Shown piece after piece: positions 63,636 through 64,000 of a stretch of DNA of 64,000 nucleotides. The DNA is taken from contig NZ_JABXKK010000068.1 in NCBI RefSeq assembly GCF_017115045.1, forward strand, positions 124,001-188,000. The letters run 5' to 3'. The DNA comes from Nostoc sp. NMS8. GTDB lineage: Bacteria; Cyanobacteriota; Cyanobacteriia; Cyanobacteriales; Nostocaceae. Made by a program: the position numbers and the translations under genes. The number at the start of each line of letters is the position of its first letter. Position 1 is the first letter of the stretch. The notes beneath the pieces are model-generated. The model was not told where the DNA came from. It was given only the letters and a program-made list of their open reading frames with translations, and did not search any database.

Positions 63636-64000
63636 ATGCCTCTAGCAGTTGGTACGGATGCACCTGCATTTACCGCCAAAGATACAAACGGCAACACAGT
63701 CTCGTCATCTGATTTTGCCGGCAAAACGGTCGTTTTGTATTTTTACCCCAAAGATGACACGCCAGGCTGCACCAAACAAGCCTGTAGTTTTCGGGATGCC
63801 CAGTCTCAATATCAAGGTAAAGATATTGTCATCTTGGGAGTCAGTGCAGATGATCAAGTCTCCCATCAGGCATTCACCCAAAAATATAATTTGAATTTTC
63901 CCCTACTGGCTGACAGCGACAAATCGCTCATCAAAGCTTTCGATGTAGATGGTGGCGGTTATGCCAAGCGCGTCACCTACGTAATTGACCCCAGCGGCAA
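63636..64000 (+). CDS. PrxQ/Bcp-type peroxiredoxin (3' truncated by window end)
   Basis: The open frame starts at ATG 63636 behind AGGAAAGG and runs past the end of the window. The protein begins MPLAVGTDAPAFTAKDTNG and shows the peroxiredoxin Q motif DDTPGCTKQAC with peroxidatic C45 and resolving C50. The usual PrxQ fold continues (VILGVSADDQVSHQAF and FPLLADSD). It reduces hydrogen peroxide and alkyl peroxides using thioredoxin. Roughly 120 of an expected ~150 residues are visible. Confidence 0.92.
   Translation, partial: MPLAVGTDAPAFTAKDTNGNTVSSSDFAGKTVVLYFYPKDDTPGCTKQACSFRDAQSQYQGKDIVILGVSADDQVSHQAFTQKYNLNFPLLADSDKSLIKAFDVDGGGYAKRVTYVIDPSG

Overview
The window looks like chromosomal DNA of a filamentous, Nostoc/Anabaena-type cyanobacterium. 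The evidence is genes of oxygenic phototrophs (chlD for Mg-chelatase, crtH and crtQ of the poly-cis carotenoid route, an FtsH2-type thylakoid protease, IscA-type Fe-S protein, PrxQ), dozens of HIP1 octamers (GCGATCGC), and many heptanucleotide tandem repeats and small palindromic repeats between genes. I see no rRNA operon, phage, CRISPR array or intact transposase. Genus-level assignment is inference.

Layout. 1-4.4 kb: end of a DUF1003 membrane protein, crtH, upp, a YtxH-like protein, YggT and a secreted protein. 4.7-7.7 kb: a cyanobacterial hypothetical, a membrane-anchored esterase, a repeat-rich gap and a Uma2 nuclease-fold protein. 8-12.5 kb: a translationally coupled pair of M16 peptidases divergent from a TetR regulator, then a DUF4332 protein. 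12.6-18.5 kb: a 21-bp tandem array, phzF-like gene, a lipoprotein, pepP, a second 21-bp array framed by inverted repeats, and chlD. 18.6-24 kb: a Uma2 protein, a PD-(D/E)XK-like protein, a long structured hairpin (RNA or repeat), a NYN-domain RNase, RNase III and ftsH. 24.5-33.4 kb: a secreted protein, gltX, tRNA-Asp, two paralogous Ser/Thr kinases, a phytase-like esterase and a RecB-like/RNase H-like fusion. 33.5-41.7 kb: a PLP lyase, a GT-B protein, YjbQ, an unknown gene with an operator-like dyad, a Nif3-like protein, small proteins and a metallo-beta-lactamase/beta-CASP-type hydrolase. 42.8-50 kb: a fatty-acid-hydroxylase/SDR fusion, a CPBP protease, a TM2 protein and a copper P-type ATPase carrying an in-frame repeat. 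50-56 kb: FHA protein, epimerase, TPR, IscA and a large cyanobacterial protein. 56-58.1 kb is AT-rich and nearly gene-free except for a 58-residue ribbon-helix-helix gene. 58.1-64 kb: crtQ with an SRPBCC gene, VapD-like and HicB-like proteins, a 2Fe-2S protein, cobQ, a small conserved protein and the start of a PrxQ peroxiredoxin.

How the genes fit together. Most genes are single transcription units with housekeeping roles: pigment synthesis (crtH, crtQ, chlD), photosystem protein turnover (ftsH), Fe-S and copper handling, tetrapyrrole/cobalamin synthesis and translation. Clear local units are the ATGA-overlapping M16 pair, crtQ plus SRPBCC, and the lipoprotein plus pepP.

The most unusual content is non-coding. 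A 129-bp palindromic element is flanked by an exact 9-bp target duplication and related to a larger element 7 kb away. There are two unrelated 21-bp-unit arrays, a 75-bp repeat insertion inside the copper ATPase, a ~190-bp rod-like hairpin beside the NYN RNase, and several MITE-like elements.
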